This document shows, piece by piece, positions 1-7,210 of a DNA stretch of 64,000 nucleotides (its first letter is position 1; each line of letters begins with the position of its first letter). The notes under the pieces were generated by a model that was not told the DNA's origin, searched no databases, and saw nothing but the letters and a program-made list of their open reading frames with translations. The stretch is from JAICYJ01 sp963737445 (GTDB lineage Bacteria > Actinomycetota > Thermoleophilia > Gaiellales > JAICJC01): positions 76,017 to 140,016 of the forward strand of contig CAVTSO010000006.1 of assembly GCA_963737445.1 (NCBI GenBank), in the 5' to 3' direction. Made by a program: the position numbers and the translations under genes.

Positions 1-536
1 ATCGCAGCCCCGGCGTGTTCGACGTCGCCAAGCTGGAGTGGCTGAACGGGGAGCACCTGCGGCTGCTGGAGCCTGAGCGGTTCGCCGCGGAGCTGCAGGC
101 CTACCTGGAGCGGAGCGGATCACCGCTGGCGGCCGATCGCGAGCGCGTGGCCGAGGTGGCGCCGGTGGTGCAGGACAAGCTGCGAGAGCTGTCCCAGTTC
201 GAGGGGTTCGCGGGGTTCCTGTTCGGGCCCGTGGCCTATGACGACGAGGCCGTCGGGCGGGTGCTCGACGATCCGGACGCGCCGCGCGCACTGGAGTCCG
301 CCACCGAGGCGCTGCGGCGCGTGGTGGAGTGGGACGCGGGGTCGATCGAGGAGGCGCTGCGCGGTGCCTGCGAGGAGACCGGCCTCAAGCCGCGAGTGCT
401 GTTCGGGCCGGTGCGCGTGGCCATCTCGGGGCGCACGGTGGCGCCCGGCCTGTTCGAGAGCCTGGTGCTGCTGGGCCGCGAGGAGTCGCTGGAGCGGATT
501 GCGACGCTGGGCAGGAGATTCGCCGTCGAGGGCTAA
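1..536 (+). CDS. gltX: glutamate--tRNA ligase, C-terminal part (5' end outside window)
   Basis: This is the 3' end of a glutamyl-tRNA synthetase gene. The reading frame is open from base 3 with no start, so the gene begins before the window. The visible ~178 residues are the anticodon-binding helical domain: FDVAKLEWLNGEHLR near the start and the closing VRVAISGRTVAPGLFESL, both typical of the GltX C-terminus. The enzyme charges tRNA-Glu with glutamate in the cytosol. The catalytic Rossmann domain is not visible. A tRNA-Glu gene lies 4.7 kb downstream and a GluQ-type paralogue 8 kb downstream. The family call is firm; the distinction from other GltX paralogues cannot be made from this part. 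Confidence 0.9.
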   Translation, partial: RSPGVFDVAKLEWLNGEHLRLLEPERFAAELQAYLERSGSPLAADRERVAEVAPVVQDKLRELSQFEGFAGFLFGPVAYDDEAVGRVLDDPDAPRALESATEALRRVVEWDAGSIEEALRGACEETGLKPRVLFGPVRVAISGRTVAPGLFESLVLLGREESLERIATLGRRFAVEG

Positions 537-552
537 GCCCGTCTGAGGTCCC

Positions 553-972
553 ATGTCATCGACCTCGTCAAACCCGCTTCCGATCTCGCTGCCGCGCTTC
601 AGCCCGGCCGCGCTGCTGCTTGCGCTGGCGCTCGCGGCCATGCTCTCGATGGTCGTGGGCATCGCCGCCTACACGGTGCACACGGGCTCGGGCATCTCGC
701 AGTCCGACCTCGCGGCCGCCCAGCACAACGCATACCAGAGCGGACACGATGCCGGGTACGCGGCCGGTCTGGCCAGGGGCAAGGACACCGGCCAGAACGC
801 CGGTTACCGGCAGGGCAAGCACGACGGGATGGTGGCCGGCATCAAGAAGGGCCGCACCGCCGGCATCAAGAACGGCCGCACGGCGGGCTACGCGTCGGGA
901 TACGCAGCCGGCGTGGCGGCAGCCCAGGCGGCGGCGCCGCCGGCGAACAAGAAGCAGAACAAGGGTAACTAG
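553..972 (+). CDS. membrane-anchored protein with Gly-spaced tetrad repeats
   Basis: The function is unknown. The 139-residue protein has one hydrophobic segment at about residues 19-43 and then a ~65-residue tract with glycine about every fourth residue (HDAGYAAGLARGKDTGQNAG and onward), ending in a Lys/Asn-rich tail. Such G-xxx-G spacing resembles the Yae1-type repeat seen in some bacterial proteins and would suit a tightly packed helix or a repeat rod. The topology is probably N-in with the repeat outside, or a signal anchor. The ATG at 553 follows GAGGTCCC, a weak ribosome site. It lies 16 bp after gltX on the same strand. Confidence 0.65.
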   Translation: MSSTSSNPLPISLPRFSPAALLLALALAAMLSMVVGIAAYTVHTGSGISQSDLAAAQHNAYQSGHDAGYAAGLARGKDTGQNAGYRQGKHDGMVAGIKKGRTAGIKNGRTAGYASGYAAGVAAAQAAAPPANKKQNKGN

Positions 973-1028
973 CATCCGGCGTCGCGCCGACCCAGGTTGA
1001 CCGGTTGTATGGAGTCTGTGAAGACCCG

Positions 1029-1057
1029 TTGCCCGCGGAGAAAGAGGCGTGTAGCCT
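1029..1057 (+). promoter_or_regulatory. promoter of the 1064 membrane-protein gene
   Basis: TTGCCC (1029-1034), a 17-nt spacer, then TAGCCT (1052-1057), with the GTG start 6 nt further on. Transcription would begin at or next to the start codon. This is the clearest -35/-10 pair among the leaderless-type promoters of the window. Confidence 0.5.
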
Positions 1058-1063
1058 CGGCTG

Positions 1064-1405
1064 GTGATCGAGGGTCTGTTGTATGAAGGGTCACGGACCG
1101 CAGGTACCGCGATGGTGCTGCTCGGGCTGTCCTGCCTGTGCACCGGGCTGATCGCGATCCTCGCGATGCACATGCCCGGCGACACCCACTCGGAGGGGGC
1201 CTACCGGCTGACGCGGATCATGGCCGTGGCCGGCGGCGCCTGCGGCCTGGTGGCCGCGCTCACCGGCGTGCCCTACCACTGGATGGTGGGTGACATCAGC
1301 CAGGACATGTTCCTCGCGGTCGAGGGCGGACTGCTGGTCGTGGTCGCGGTGTTCGCCGTCGTCTCGGCAGCGCTGCTGCCGCACGGCAAGCCACGCTCCC
1401 GGTAG
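1064..1405 (+). CDS. small three-helix membrane protein
   Basis: The function is unknown. The 113-residue protein has three predicted membrane helices (about residues 14-37, 48-68 and 83-106) and a short basic tail. The GTG start at 1064 has no Shine-Dalgarno site, but TAGCCT at 1052-1057 lies 6 nt upstream, with TTGCCC at 1029-1034 spaced 17 nt before that. This is a good sigma-70-type promoter that would give a leaderless mRNA. It stands alone between gltX and the oxidoreductase gene. Confidence 0.7.
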   Translation: MIEGLLYEGSRTAGTAMVLLGLSCLCTGLIAILAMHMPGDTHSEGAYRLTRIMAVAGGACGLVAALTGVPYHWMVGDISQDMFLAVEGGLLVVVAVFAVVSAALLPHGKPRSR

Positions 1406-1481
1406 CTGCGTCGGCCGTTCGCGGGCAGGAGCTCGCCCTGAGCGACGCGAACTACGTGCTAGTGCGCATGCTGAGGCAGGG

Positions 1482-2709
1482 ATGAGCGGCCCCCGCGGCG
1501 AGTGCGATCTCGCCGTGGTAGGTGCCGGCATCCTCGGCCTGGCCACGGCCCGCGAGCTGGCCCGCCGCCATCCCGCAGCTGTCGCTGCAGGTGCTGGAGC
1601 GGGAAGGGGCGATCGCCTTGCACCAGACCGGCCACAACTCCGGCGTCGTCCACCAGGGCGTCTACTACCAGCCGGGATCGCTGAAGGCGGCGCTGTGCGT
1701 GGCCGGTGCCCGCGAGCTGTACGAGTACTGCGACGCGCGCGCGATCCCGGTCGAGCGGTGCGGCAAGCTGATCGTGGCGACGGAGCCGGGCCAGGTGCCG
1801 CGGTTGGACGAGCTCGAGCGCCGCGGCACCGCCAACGGCGTGCCCGGCCTGGCACGGGTGGATCGCGACCGCATCGCCGAGATCGAGCCGCACGTGCGCG
1901 CGCTGGACGGGCTGCACTCGCCCGAGACCGGCATCATCGACTACGGCCGGGTGGCCGCCGCGTACGCGGACGACGTGGAGACGGCCGGCGGCATCATCAC
2001 CACGGGCTGCGACGTCACCGGCGTGCACGTCGTGTCCGGGTGGCTGCGGCTGACGCACACCAGTGGCGAGACGCGGGCGAGACACGCGCTGTTCTGCGCC
2101 GGCGCATGGTCCGACCGGCTCGCGACGATGGCCGGCGGCGGCGCAGATCCCCGGATCGTGCCCTTCCGTGGCGCCTACATGCGGCTGCGGCCCGAGCGGC
2201 GCACGCTGGTGCGGGGCATGGTGTACCCGGTGCCCGATCCGGAGCTGCCGTTCCTGGGCGTGCACCTGACCAGGCGGATCGACGGCGAGGTGCTGGTCGG
2301 GCCCAGCGCGCTCCTGGCCGGCGCCCGCGACGCGTACTCGCTGCGGCGGGTGCGACCCGCCGACGTCGTCTCCACGCTCACCTGGCCCGGCACCTATCGC
2401 ATGGCCCAGCGCTTCTGGCGGACGGGGATCGATGAGGCCCGTCACCTGCTGCCGGGTGGGTCGTTCGTGGCTGCGGCGGCCGAGTTCGTGCCCGAGCTGA
2501 GGCAGCGCGACCTGCTGCCGGGGTTCGCCGGCGTCCGCGCCCAGGCGGTCGACCGCGCCGGGCGGCTGGTCGACGACTTCGTGTTCTCACACACCGACCG
2601 CGCGCTGCACGTGCGGAACGCACCCTCGCCTGGGGCGACCTCGTCGCTCGCGATCGCCCGGTACATCGCAGACGAGGCGCAGCGTGCCTTCCATCTACCC
2701 CACAGGTAG
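1482..2709 (+). CDS. lhgO: L-2-hydroxyglutarate oxidase, frameshifted near 1575
   Basis: FAD-dependent oxidase of the LhgO/YgaF family, expected to oxidise L-2-hydroxyglutarate to 2-oxoglutarate and pass electrons to the membrane quinone pool. The N-terminal FAD loop VVGAGILGLATARELA is read from ATG 1482. The rest (HQTGHNSGVVHQGVYYQPGS, PFLGVHLTRRIDGEVLVGP, GVRAQAVDRAGRLVDDFVF) is in the +1 frame. The switch fits one extra base near 1575, in a CCCGCAG context, and restores the E. coli LhgO spacing exactly. Without it the protein lacks the dinucleotide-binding loop. Assembly error is likelier than decay, because the rest is well conserved. The last 15 bp overlap the convergent transpeptidase gene. 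Confidence 0.85.
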
Positions 2710-3750
2710 GCGGCGCCGGCCGACCGAGACCGTGTCCAGCGTGGCCGCCTGCAGCGAGTGCGGGTAGCGGATCGGGGTGGAGTGGGTGCGCAGGCCGTGG
2801 CGGTGCGCGGGGCCGTCCACGCGACGGGGTGGGACGGCCGGCGCAGCCGTCGCGGCCATCGGCGCCACGGTGTGCAGCGATGCGCTGCCCACCAGCGAAG
2901 CGGTCAGCACGGACTGCATCACGCGGAGCACCAGAGCGGTCGGGAATCCGTCGATACGAGGCCGGGCGGGCGGCCGAGCCGGGACCGGGGGGCGCGGCCA
3001 GGCGGACGCCCGGGCAACGACCATGGCACGATCGGCGGTGGGCATGATCACGACCGGCGTACCGAGGTGCAGAGCGGGACGGAGGCGCGCGAGCGCCTGA
3101 GGCGAGACGCGGAGACAGCCATGGGAGGCGGCGGTGCCGATCGACGTCGGATCGTCGGTGCCGTGGATCGCCAGCTGGTCGCCGCCCGACCAGTTCGGAG
3201 GCAGGTGCGGCTGGTCACCCGAGAGGCCGAACGCGTACCAGCCGAACGGGCCCGACGGGTCACCGGTGGCCAGGCTGTCGGTGACGCTGAAGCGCCCGAT
3301 CGGGGTGGGGGTGGTGACGGCGCCGATCGCGGCCGAGAAGGAGGCTCGCGGGCGCGAGCCGTGCATCAGCCAGATGCGGCGGGCGTGCAGGCTGGCGCGA
3401 ATCCAGGTGCTGGTGCGGACCGTGCGGAGGCCGCGCAGGTTGATCCAGCCGGTGCGTCCGTTCGGCTTCAGCGGCAGCTCGACTCGACCCCAGCGGCGGT
3501 TCGCGGTGGTGCGCAGCACCCAGAGCCAGGTGGGCGCCCCCAGCCGTGTGGCGGCGGGCAGGTGAGCCACGGTTGCGCCACCGGGCGACGAACGCACGGT
3601 GGCGCCGTGTGGGGCTGATACGAGCAGGAAGCGCGGGCCGTCGGAGGCGCGTGCCTGTGCGGGAAGGGCCACCGCGAGCAGGGCCAGGCCCACCGCCAAC
3701 ATCGCCCCACACCGTCGCACACGCCGTTGCTCAGCAAGCAACCCGAGCAC
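2695..3750 (-). CDS. secreted L,D-transpeptidase (YkuD domain)
   Basis: Cell-wall enzyme that would make 3-3 cross-links or attach partners to peptidoglycan. The YkuD catalytic motif is plain: HGTDDPTSIG followed by SHGCLR, giving the His and the nucleophilic Cys. The N-terminus has Arg residues and a hydrophobic stretch ending in ALPAQARA, a signal peptide, then an SH3-like region before the catalytic domain. About 110 residues follow the YkuD domain: Pro/Arg-rich, with one hydrophobic stretch and of low complexity, unusual for the family. The start is uncertain: GTG 3750 (gives a full signal peptide with an n-region, and GAGG upstream) or ATG 3702. Confidence 0.82.
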   Translation of the reverse strand: MLGLLAEQRRVRRCGAMLAVGLALLAVALPAQARASDGPRFLLVSAPHGATVRSSPGGATVAHLPAATRLGAPTWLWVLRTTANRRWGRVELPLKPNGRTGWINLRGLRTVRTSTWIRASLHARRIWLMHGSRPRASFSAAIGAVTTPTPIGRFSVTDSLATGDPSGPFGWYAFGLSGDQPHLPPNWSGGDQLAIHGTDDPTSIGTAASHGCLRVSPQALARLRPALHLGTPVVIMPTADRAMVVARASAWPRPPVPARPPARPRIDGFPTALVLRVMQSVLTASLVGSASLHTVAPMAATAAPAVPPRRVDGPAHRHGLRTHSTPIRYPHSLQAATLDTVSVGRRRLPVG

Positions 3751-3927
3751 CCATGGACCCCCGTCACCTCGGCCATTCGTTGCGGCCGCGGGGCTGATCT
3801 TACATCTTGCTTGTCGTGTTACAAAGCCTGGTGTGCTTGCAGGATGGGTCAGGGGCGAGGCGACCGGCGAAGTGACCAAGATCACGTTGTTCGCCGCCTG
3901 GCCACCTTCCCTGTTACGCCCGGTGGA

Positions 3928-4068
3928 TCAGTAGCCGCCACCTCCGCCGCCGCTACCGCCGCCGCCCGCGTAAACGAGCAGTCCGACGACGATGATCGCC
4001 GCGACCGCCAGGCCGATCCAAACGGCCCAGTTGCGGCCGGGAGTGGATTCAGGTGTGTTGGTGCTCAC
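3928..4068 (-). CDS. 46-residue single-span membrane peptide with Gly tail
   Basis: Short gene. GTG 4068 is preceded by a strong GAGGAGG at a spacing of 6. The product has a short polar N-terminus, one membrane helix at about residues 14-34, and a tail of almost only glycine (GGGGSGGGGGGY). The strong ribosome site and clean hydrophobic segment argue that it is real. The function is unknown; the Gly-rich tail would be flexible and probably faces outside. Confidence 0.6.
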   Translation of the reverse strand: MSTNTPESTPGRNWAVWIGLAVAAIIVVGLLVYAGGGGSGGGGGGY

Positions 4069-4163
4069 GAGGTGCCTCCTCGGGGAGTCTTGGACATCAC
4101 TACCCTGGGTACGGCATGCGGGGCCTAGCGGTTCATGACCGCCGGCGTGGCGACGGGCCTGCG

Positions 4164-4649
4164 CTAGCCGTGAACGTCGGTGTGCACGTGTTCGCAGCCG
4201 CAGGCGACGGCCCACTCGTCGAGCGTGCGGCCTTCCAGCGGGTGGCCGTGCTTGAAGAGCTTCCCGACGTACGAGTGGCGGTGCTGATCGAGCAGGTTGG
4301 CGAGGTGCCCGATGTCGGTCGTCGACCAGCCACCGGGCGGCTGGTGGGCGTCGGCGAGATGCTCGCGGATCTCGTCGGCGGTGGCGGTCTCGAAGGCGTG
4401 GTAGCGCTGGCCGGAGCTGGTGCGGAGGAACCACTTCGCCGCCAGCATCCCCTCCAGCGCCTCTTTGGCCCGCTTCTTGTCCTCGTTGGCCACGATCACC
4501 GTGTAGCCGGAGCCCATCTGGTTCGAACCGAAGGTCGTCAGCACCGGGTTCGCGACCGCGCACTTGATGCCGTTGCCGTGCAGCAACTCAACGGCTTCGT
4601 CTGCGCCCTGGGGAGATGAGAGCACGGCGATGGGGGTGGTGTCGCTCAC
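4164..4649 (-). CDS. hypothetical protein with DUF2007-like N-terminus
   Basis: 161-residue soluble protein of unknown function. The first ~70 residues (IAVLSSPQGADEAVELLHGN and VIVANEDKKRAKEAL) resemble the small ferredoxin-like putative signal-transducing domain DUF2007. The second half is His-rich (GQRYHAF, HRHSYVGKLFKHGH, CGCEHVHTDVHG) and might bind metal. GTG 4649 is chosen because TACGCT lies 6 nt upstream (4656-4661 on the minus strand), the leaderless pattern common here, and the DUF2007-like part starts at once. It is divergent from the gene at 4889. Confidence 0.6.
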   Translation of the reverse strand: MSDTTPIAVLSSPQGADEAVELLHGNGIKCAVANPVLTTFGSNQMGSGYTVIVANEDKKRAKEALEGMLAAKWFLRTSSGQRYHAFETATADEIREHLADAHQPPGGWSTTDIGHLANLLDQHRHSYVGKLFKHGHPLEGRTLDEWAVACGCEHVHTDVHG

Positions 4650-4696
4650 GGCGCAAGCGTACACCGGGGCGTGCGGCCTACGTCGGCGCACCGCAG

Positions 4697-4733
4697 CCCG
4701 GCACTTGACGTTGTGCCGGGGCAGTCATAGTGT
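4697..4733 (+). promoter_or_regulatory. promoter with inverted-repeat operator over the -35
   Basis: TTGACG (4705-4710), 17 nt, then TAGTGT (4728-4733) face the gene at 4889. A perfect 8-bp inverted repeat, CCCGGCAC (4697-4704) and GTGCCGGG (4713-4720), brackets the -35 hexamer, the classic place for a repressor site. It lies in the divergent region shared with the gene ending at 4649, so it could control either or both. Confidence 0.5.
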
Positions 4734-4888
4734 CTTCTGCCACAAGCGGTGCGCCCGGTCGACGGCTGCGGTGCCAGCGCTCTGAGCGGGAGTCGGGTCT
4801 GGCTCTCGTCGCCGCACCGGCTGGTTGGGGCCGATTCTGGCGCTCCCAGGAGCGGGCCGGCCCGCCGAACTCCCGAAAAGAGCGAGTC

Positions 4889-5180
4889 ATGGCGATCTGT
4901 CGAATCATCGAGACGGGCGCGAAGCCCGAGCAGTACGAGCAGGTACGTGCCCATCTCGGCCTGGGCGATGCGGCGCCGCCAGGCAGCATGGTCCACATCG
5001 CCGCGATCGGCGACGACGGACTGATGCGGGTGATCGAGGTGTGGGAGCCGCGATCAGGCCCAGGCGTTTGCCGAGAAGGTCGTCGAGGCACGTACCGAGA
5101 TCGGCATCGCCCCCGTCCGCCCCCAGATCCCGTACCTGGAGGTGCACAAGATCGCCCAGGACGTGGGCGCCACCGCCTGA
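4889..5180 (+). CDS. small ABM-like (dimeric alpha-beta barrel) protein, frameshifted near 5048
   Basis: About 97 residues when the frame is repaired. The N-terminal part (MAICRIIETGAKPEQYEQV, GSMVHIAAIGDDGLMRVIEV) is read from ATG 4889. The C-terminal part (DQAQAFAEKVVEARTEIGIA, then a stop at 5178-5180) is in the next frame. The joined pattern of strand-helix-strand, 'H..a..ddGl.vievWes', helix, fits small antibiotic-biosynthesis-monooxygenase or ferredoxin-fold barrels that form dimers. The function is unknown. The frame change lies in the GAGCCGCGA context and may be an assembly error, because both halves look selected. A promoter with an operator-like repeat precedes it. Confidence 0.6.
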
Positions 5181-5256
5181 CGCCTCAGGAGACGTCTGCG
5201 CTAACGGTGCGTGCCCATGCCGGGAACCCGCACGAGATGCACGGGCTCCCGGGGAG

Positions 5257-5329
5257 TACCGCATACCGGATTCGAACCGGTGTTACCGCCGTGAGAGGGC
5301 GGCGTCCTAGGCCCCTAGACGAATGCGGC
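5257..5329 (-). tRNA. tRNA-Glu (anticodon CTC)
   Basis: Cloverleaf on the minus strand, 73 nt: acceptor GCCGCAT pairs with ATGCGGT (one G-U), D-arm GTCTAGGGGCCTAGGAC, anticodon stem CGCCG/CGGCG with loop CCTCTCA giving CTC, and T-arm CCGGTTCGAATCCGG. No CCA is encoded. It reads GAG codons, the main Glu codon in GC-rich DNA. gltX and a GluQ-type enzyme are close by. Confidence 0.95.
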
Positions 5330-5383
5330 ACGGTCGCCCCGAGGCGCGCGGATTCTAGCAAGCGCCGGTTGCGCGCCGCCTGG

Positions 5384-6016
5384 TCAGGCCGCCGTGAGCT
5401 GCGACGCCAGCCGCTCGGAAAGCAGCTCGCGCACCCGTGGCCACTCGTCGTCCGTGATCGAGTACCAGGCGGAGTCGCGCCAGCGGCCGCCGAACATCAG
5501 CATGTGCTTGCGGAAGATGCCTTCGAACGTGGACGGCAGCGCTGCCAGCGCCGCTCGTGCCCGGTCGTTGCGCGCGTCCGTCTTGAACTCGACCCGCGCG
5601 CAGCCCAGCTGGTCGAACGCGTGCTCCAGCATCAGCAGCTTGGCCTCGGTGTTTGCGCCCGTGCCCCAGGCCGCCGGTGAGACCAGCGACCAGCCGATCT
5701 CGAGGCCGCGGTCGGCCGGGCGCAGAGCCAGGAAGCGGCTGCTGCCGACCGGCCGGTCGTCCTCCTGCGCGACGGTGACGAAGCCGAACTCGGTCCGCGC
5801 TGCCGTCTCCGCCATCGCCTCGCGGAACCAGGCGTCGAACACCTCGCGCCCGGCCGAGGCATCGATCTTCACCCAGCGCCACACGCCGGGGTCGCCCAGC
5901 GCCGTCCAGAGGCCCTCGCGGTGGCGCTTGGCGAACGGCTCCATCCGCACGCCGATCCCCTCCAGCGTGGGCGGCTGCTCGAACAGCCGGTCGAACCCGT
6001 TTCCGGTCGGCGCCAT
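5384..6016 (-). CDS. GNAT N-acetyltransferase, RimJ/RimL type
   Basis: 210-residue acetyltransferase of the family that acetylates protein N-termini or small amines using acetyl-CoA. Features seen: an early strand with ERHREGLWTALGDP-like text, WRWVKIDASAG, the central GSSRFLALRPADRGLEIGWS, and GTGANTEAKLLMLEHAFDQ, which covers the pyrophosphate-binding turn and the following helix, then RVEFKTDARNDRARAAL. The substrate cannot be told. ATG 6016 gives the usual length. It is divergent from the IS110-type transposase, whose left non-coding end must lie in the 114 bp between them. Confidence 0.8.
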   Translation of the reverse strand: MAPTGNGFDRLFEQPPTLEGIGVRMEPFAKRHREGLWTALGDPGVWRWVKIDASAGREVFDAWFREAMAETAARTEFGFVTVAQEDDRPVGSSRFLALRPADRGLEIGWSLVSPAAWGTGANTEAKLLMLEHAFDQLGCARVEFKTDARNDRARAALAALPSTFEGIFRKHMLMFGGRWRDSAWYSITDDEWPRVRELLSERLASQLTAA

Positions 6017-7210
6017 GCCGCCATCGTAGAGCGTCGCCCCGCGGCGCCGGTAGGCTGGCGTCAGTGAGAGAGTCGGTGGTGCTGGGCGGTGTCGTCCGAC
6101 CGGCCGTGTTGATTCTCGGGCGGAGGGGACGTGCACATGATCGTGATTGGGACGGACGCACACAAGTCGTCGTTTACGGGAGCCGCGGTGGATGGCGTGA
6201 CCGGTGAGCAGCGACGCTGTGAGACGGTCGCGGCGACCACTGCCGAGTTTGGACGGTTGTTGGCTTGGGCGCGACGGCTGGATGGGGAGCGGGTGTGGGC
6301 GCTGGAGGACTGTCGGCATGTGTCTGGCCGGTTTGAGCGGTTCTTGCTGGCTCGTGCTGAGCGGGTGATGCGCGTCCCGCCGAAGCTGATGGCCGGTGCT
6401 CGTGAAAGCGCGCGTGAGCGGGGTAAGTCGGATCCGATCGATGCTCGCGCGGTGGCCGTGGCGGCGCTGCGTGAGGGCGTCGATCAGCTGCCGTCGGCCC
6501 TGCTGGCCGGCCGTGATCTCGATCTGCGGCTGCTGCTCGATCACCACGACGATCTGGTCGCTGCGCGTAGCCAGTCGCAGCAGCGGCTGTGCTGGCACCT
6601 GCACGACCGGTACGAGGATCTTGAGATCCCACCGGGCGCGCTTGATCGCGGCGTCTGGCTCGATCGGATCGGGCGTCGCTTGGCGCGTGCGGAGCGATCC
6701 ACCTGCGTGCGGGGCGCGCGATCCCTGCTGGCCGCGATTCGCGCCAACACGCGCCAGATCCGCCAGCTCGAGCGGGAGATCACGGCCCTGGTCGATGAGC
6801 TGTGCCCGCAACTGGTCGCCGAGGTCGGATGCGGCCCGCTGACGGCAGCCAAACTGGTCGGTGAGATCGCCAACGCTGAGCGATTCGCGAGCGATGCAAA
6901 GCTCGCTCGCGCGAGCGGCGTTGCGCCCATCCCCGTCTCGTCCGGGCGACGAGACCGGCATCGGCTCGATCGCGGTGGCAACCGCCAGCTCAACCTGGCG
7001 TTTCACCGCTTCGCCGTCAACCGGGCACGTCGCGACCCGGCCACAGCCGCGTATCTTGCCCGCAAGCAAGCTCAAGGCATGCATCGCATGGAAGCACTTC
7101 GCTGCCTCAAACGCCACCTCGCCAGACGCCTCTGGCACCTCCTCCAGACACCACCAACGACCCAAGGCAGCGCCCAAAAACAGGCGCTCGCCTTGACATA
7201 GGAGCAACGC
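6017..7210 (+). mobile_element. IS110-family insertion sequence (maximal interval; ends not resolved)
   Basis: The interval between the GNAT start and the amidase start holds one transposase gene, 114 bp before it and 9 bp after it. IS110 elements lack clear terminal inverted repeats and leave little or no target duplication, so the exact ends cannot be read. TAGGCT followed 7 nt later by GTG near 6054-6066 looks like a leaderless host promoter cut off from its gene, which would put the left end just after it. Confidence 0.5.
6131..7201 (+). CDS. IS110-family transposase (DEDD and Ser recombinase)
   Basis: 356-residue transposase. The N-terminal RuvC-like DEDD domain shows GTDAHK (Asp), WALEDC (Glu) and KSDPIDARA (two Asp). 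The C-terminal Transposase_20 part shows CGPLTAAKLVGEIANAERF and LARASGVAPIPVSSG with the serine used by this family, then GNRQLNLAFHRFA. Such enzymes move a circular element and are guided, in studied members, by a bridge RNA from the non-coding end. GTG 6131 or ATG 6137 may start it; GGAGGGG at about 6121 suits either. The gene looks intact. Flanking non-coding DNA is short for the family. Confidence 0.9.
   Translation: MHMIVIGTDAHKSSFTGAAVDGVTGEQRRCETVAATTAEFGRLLAWARRLDGERVWALEDCRHVSGRFERFLLARAERVMRVPPKLMAGARESARERGKSDPIDARAVAVAALREGVDQLPSALLAGRDLDLRLLLDHHDDLVAARSQSQQRLCWHLHDRYEDLEIPPGALDRGVWLDRIGRRLARAERSTCVRGARSLLAAIRANTRQIRQLEREITALVDELCPQLVAEVGCGPLTAAKLVGEIANAERFASDAKLARASGVAPIPVSSGRRDRHRLDRGGNRQLNLAFHRFAVNRARRDPATAAYLARKQAQGMHRMEALRCLKRHLARRLWHLLQTPPTTQGSAQKQALALT

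Noticed and set aside
2758..3618. Long plus-strand frames opposite the L,D-transpeptidase, coxL, alaS and others
   Set aside because: They are shadows of high-GC third positions: Arg/Gly/Pro-rich, with no motifs.
5384..7207. A long minus-strand frame running from the amidase start through the transposase into the GNAT gene
   Set aside because: It is the mirror of the IS110 transposase; only the last 210 codons, from ATG 6016, are the real GNAT.
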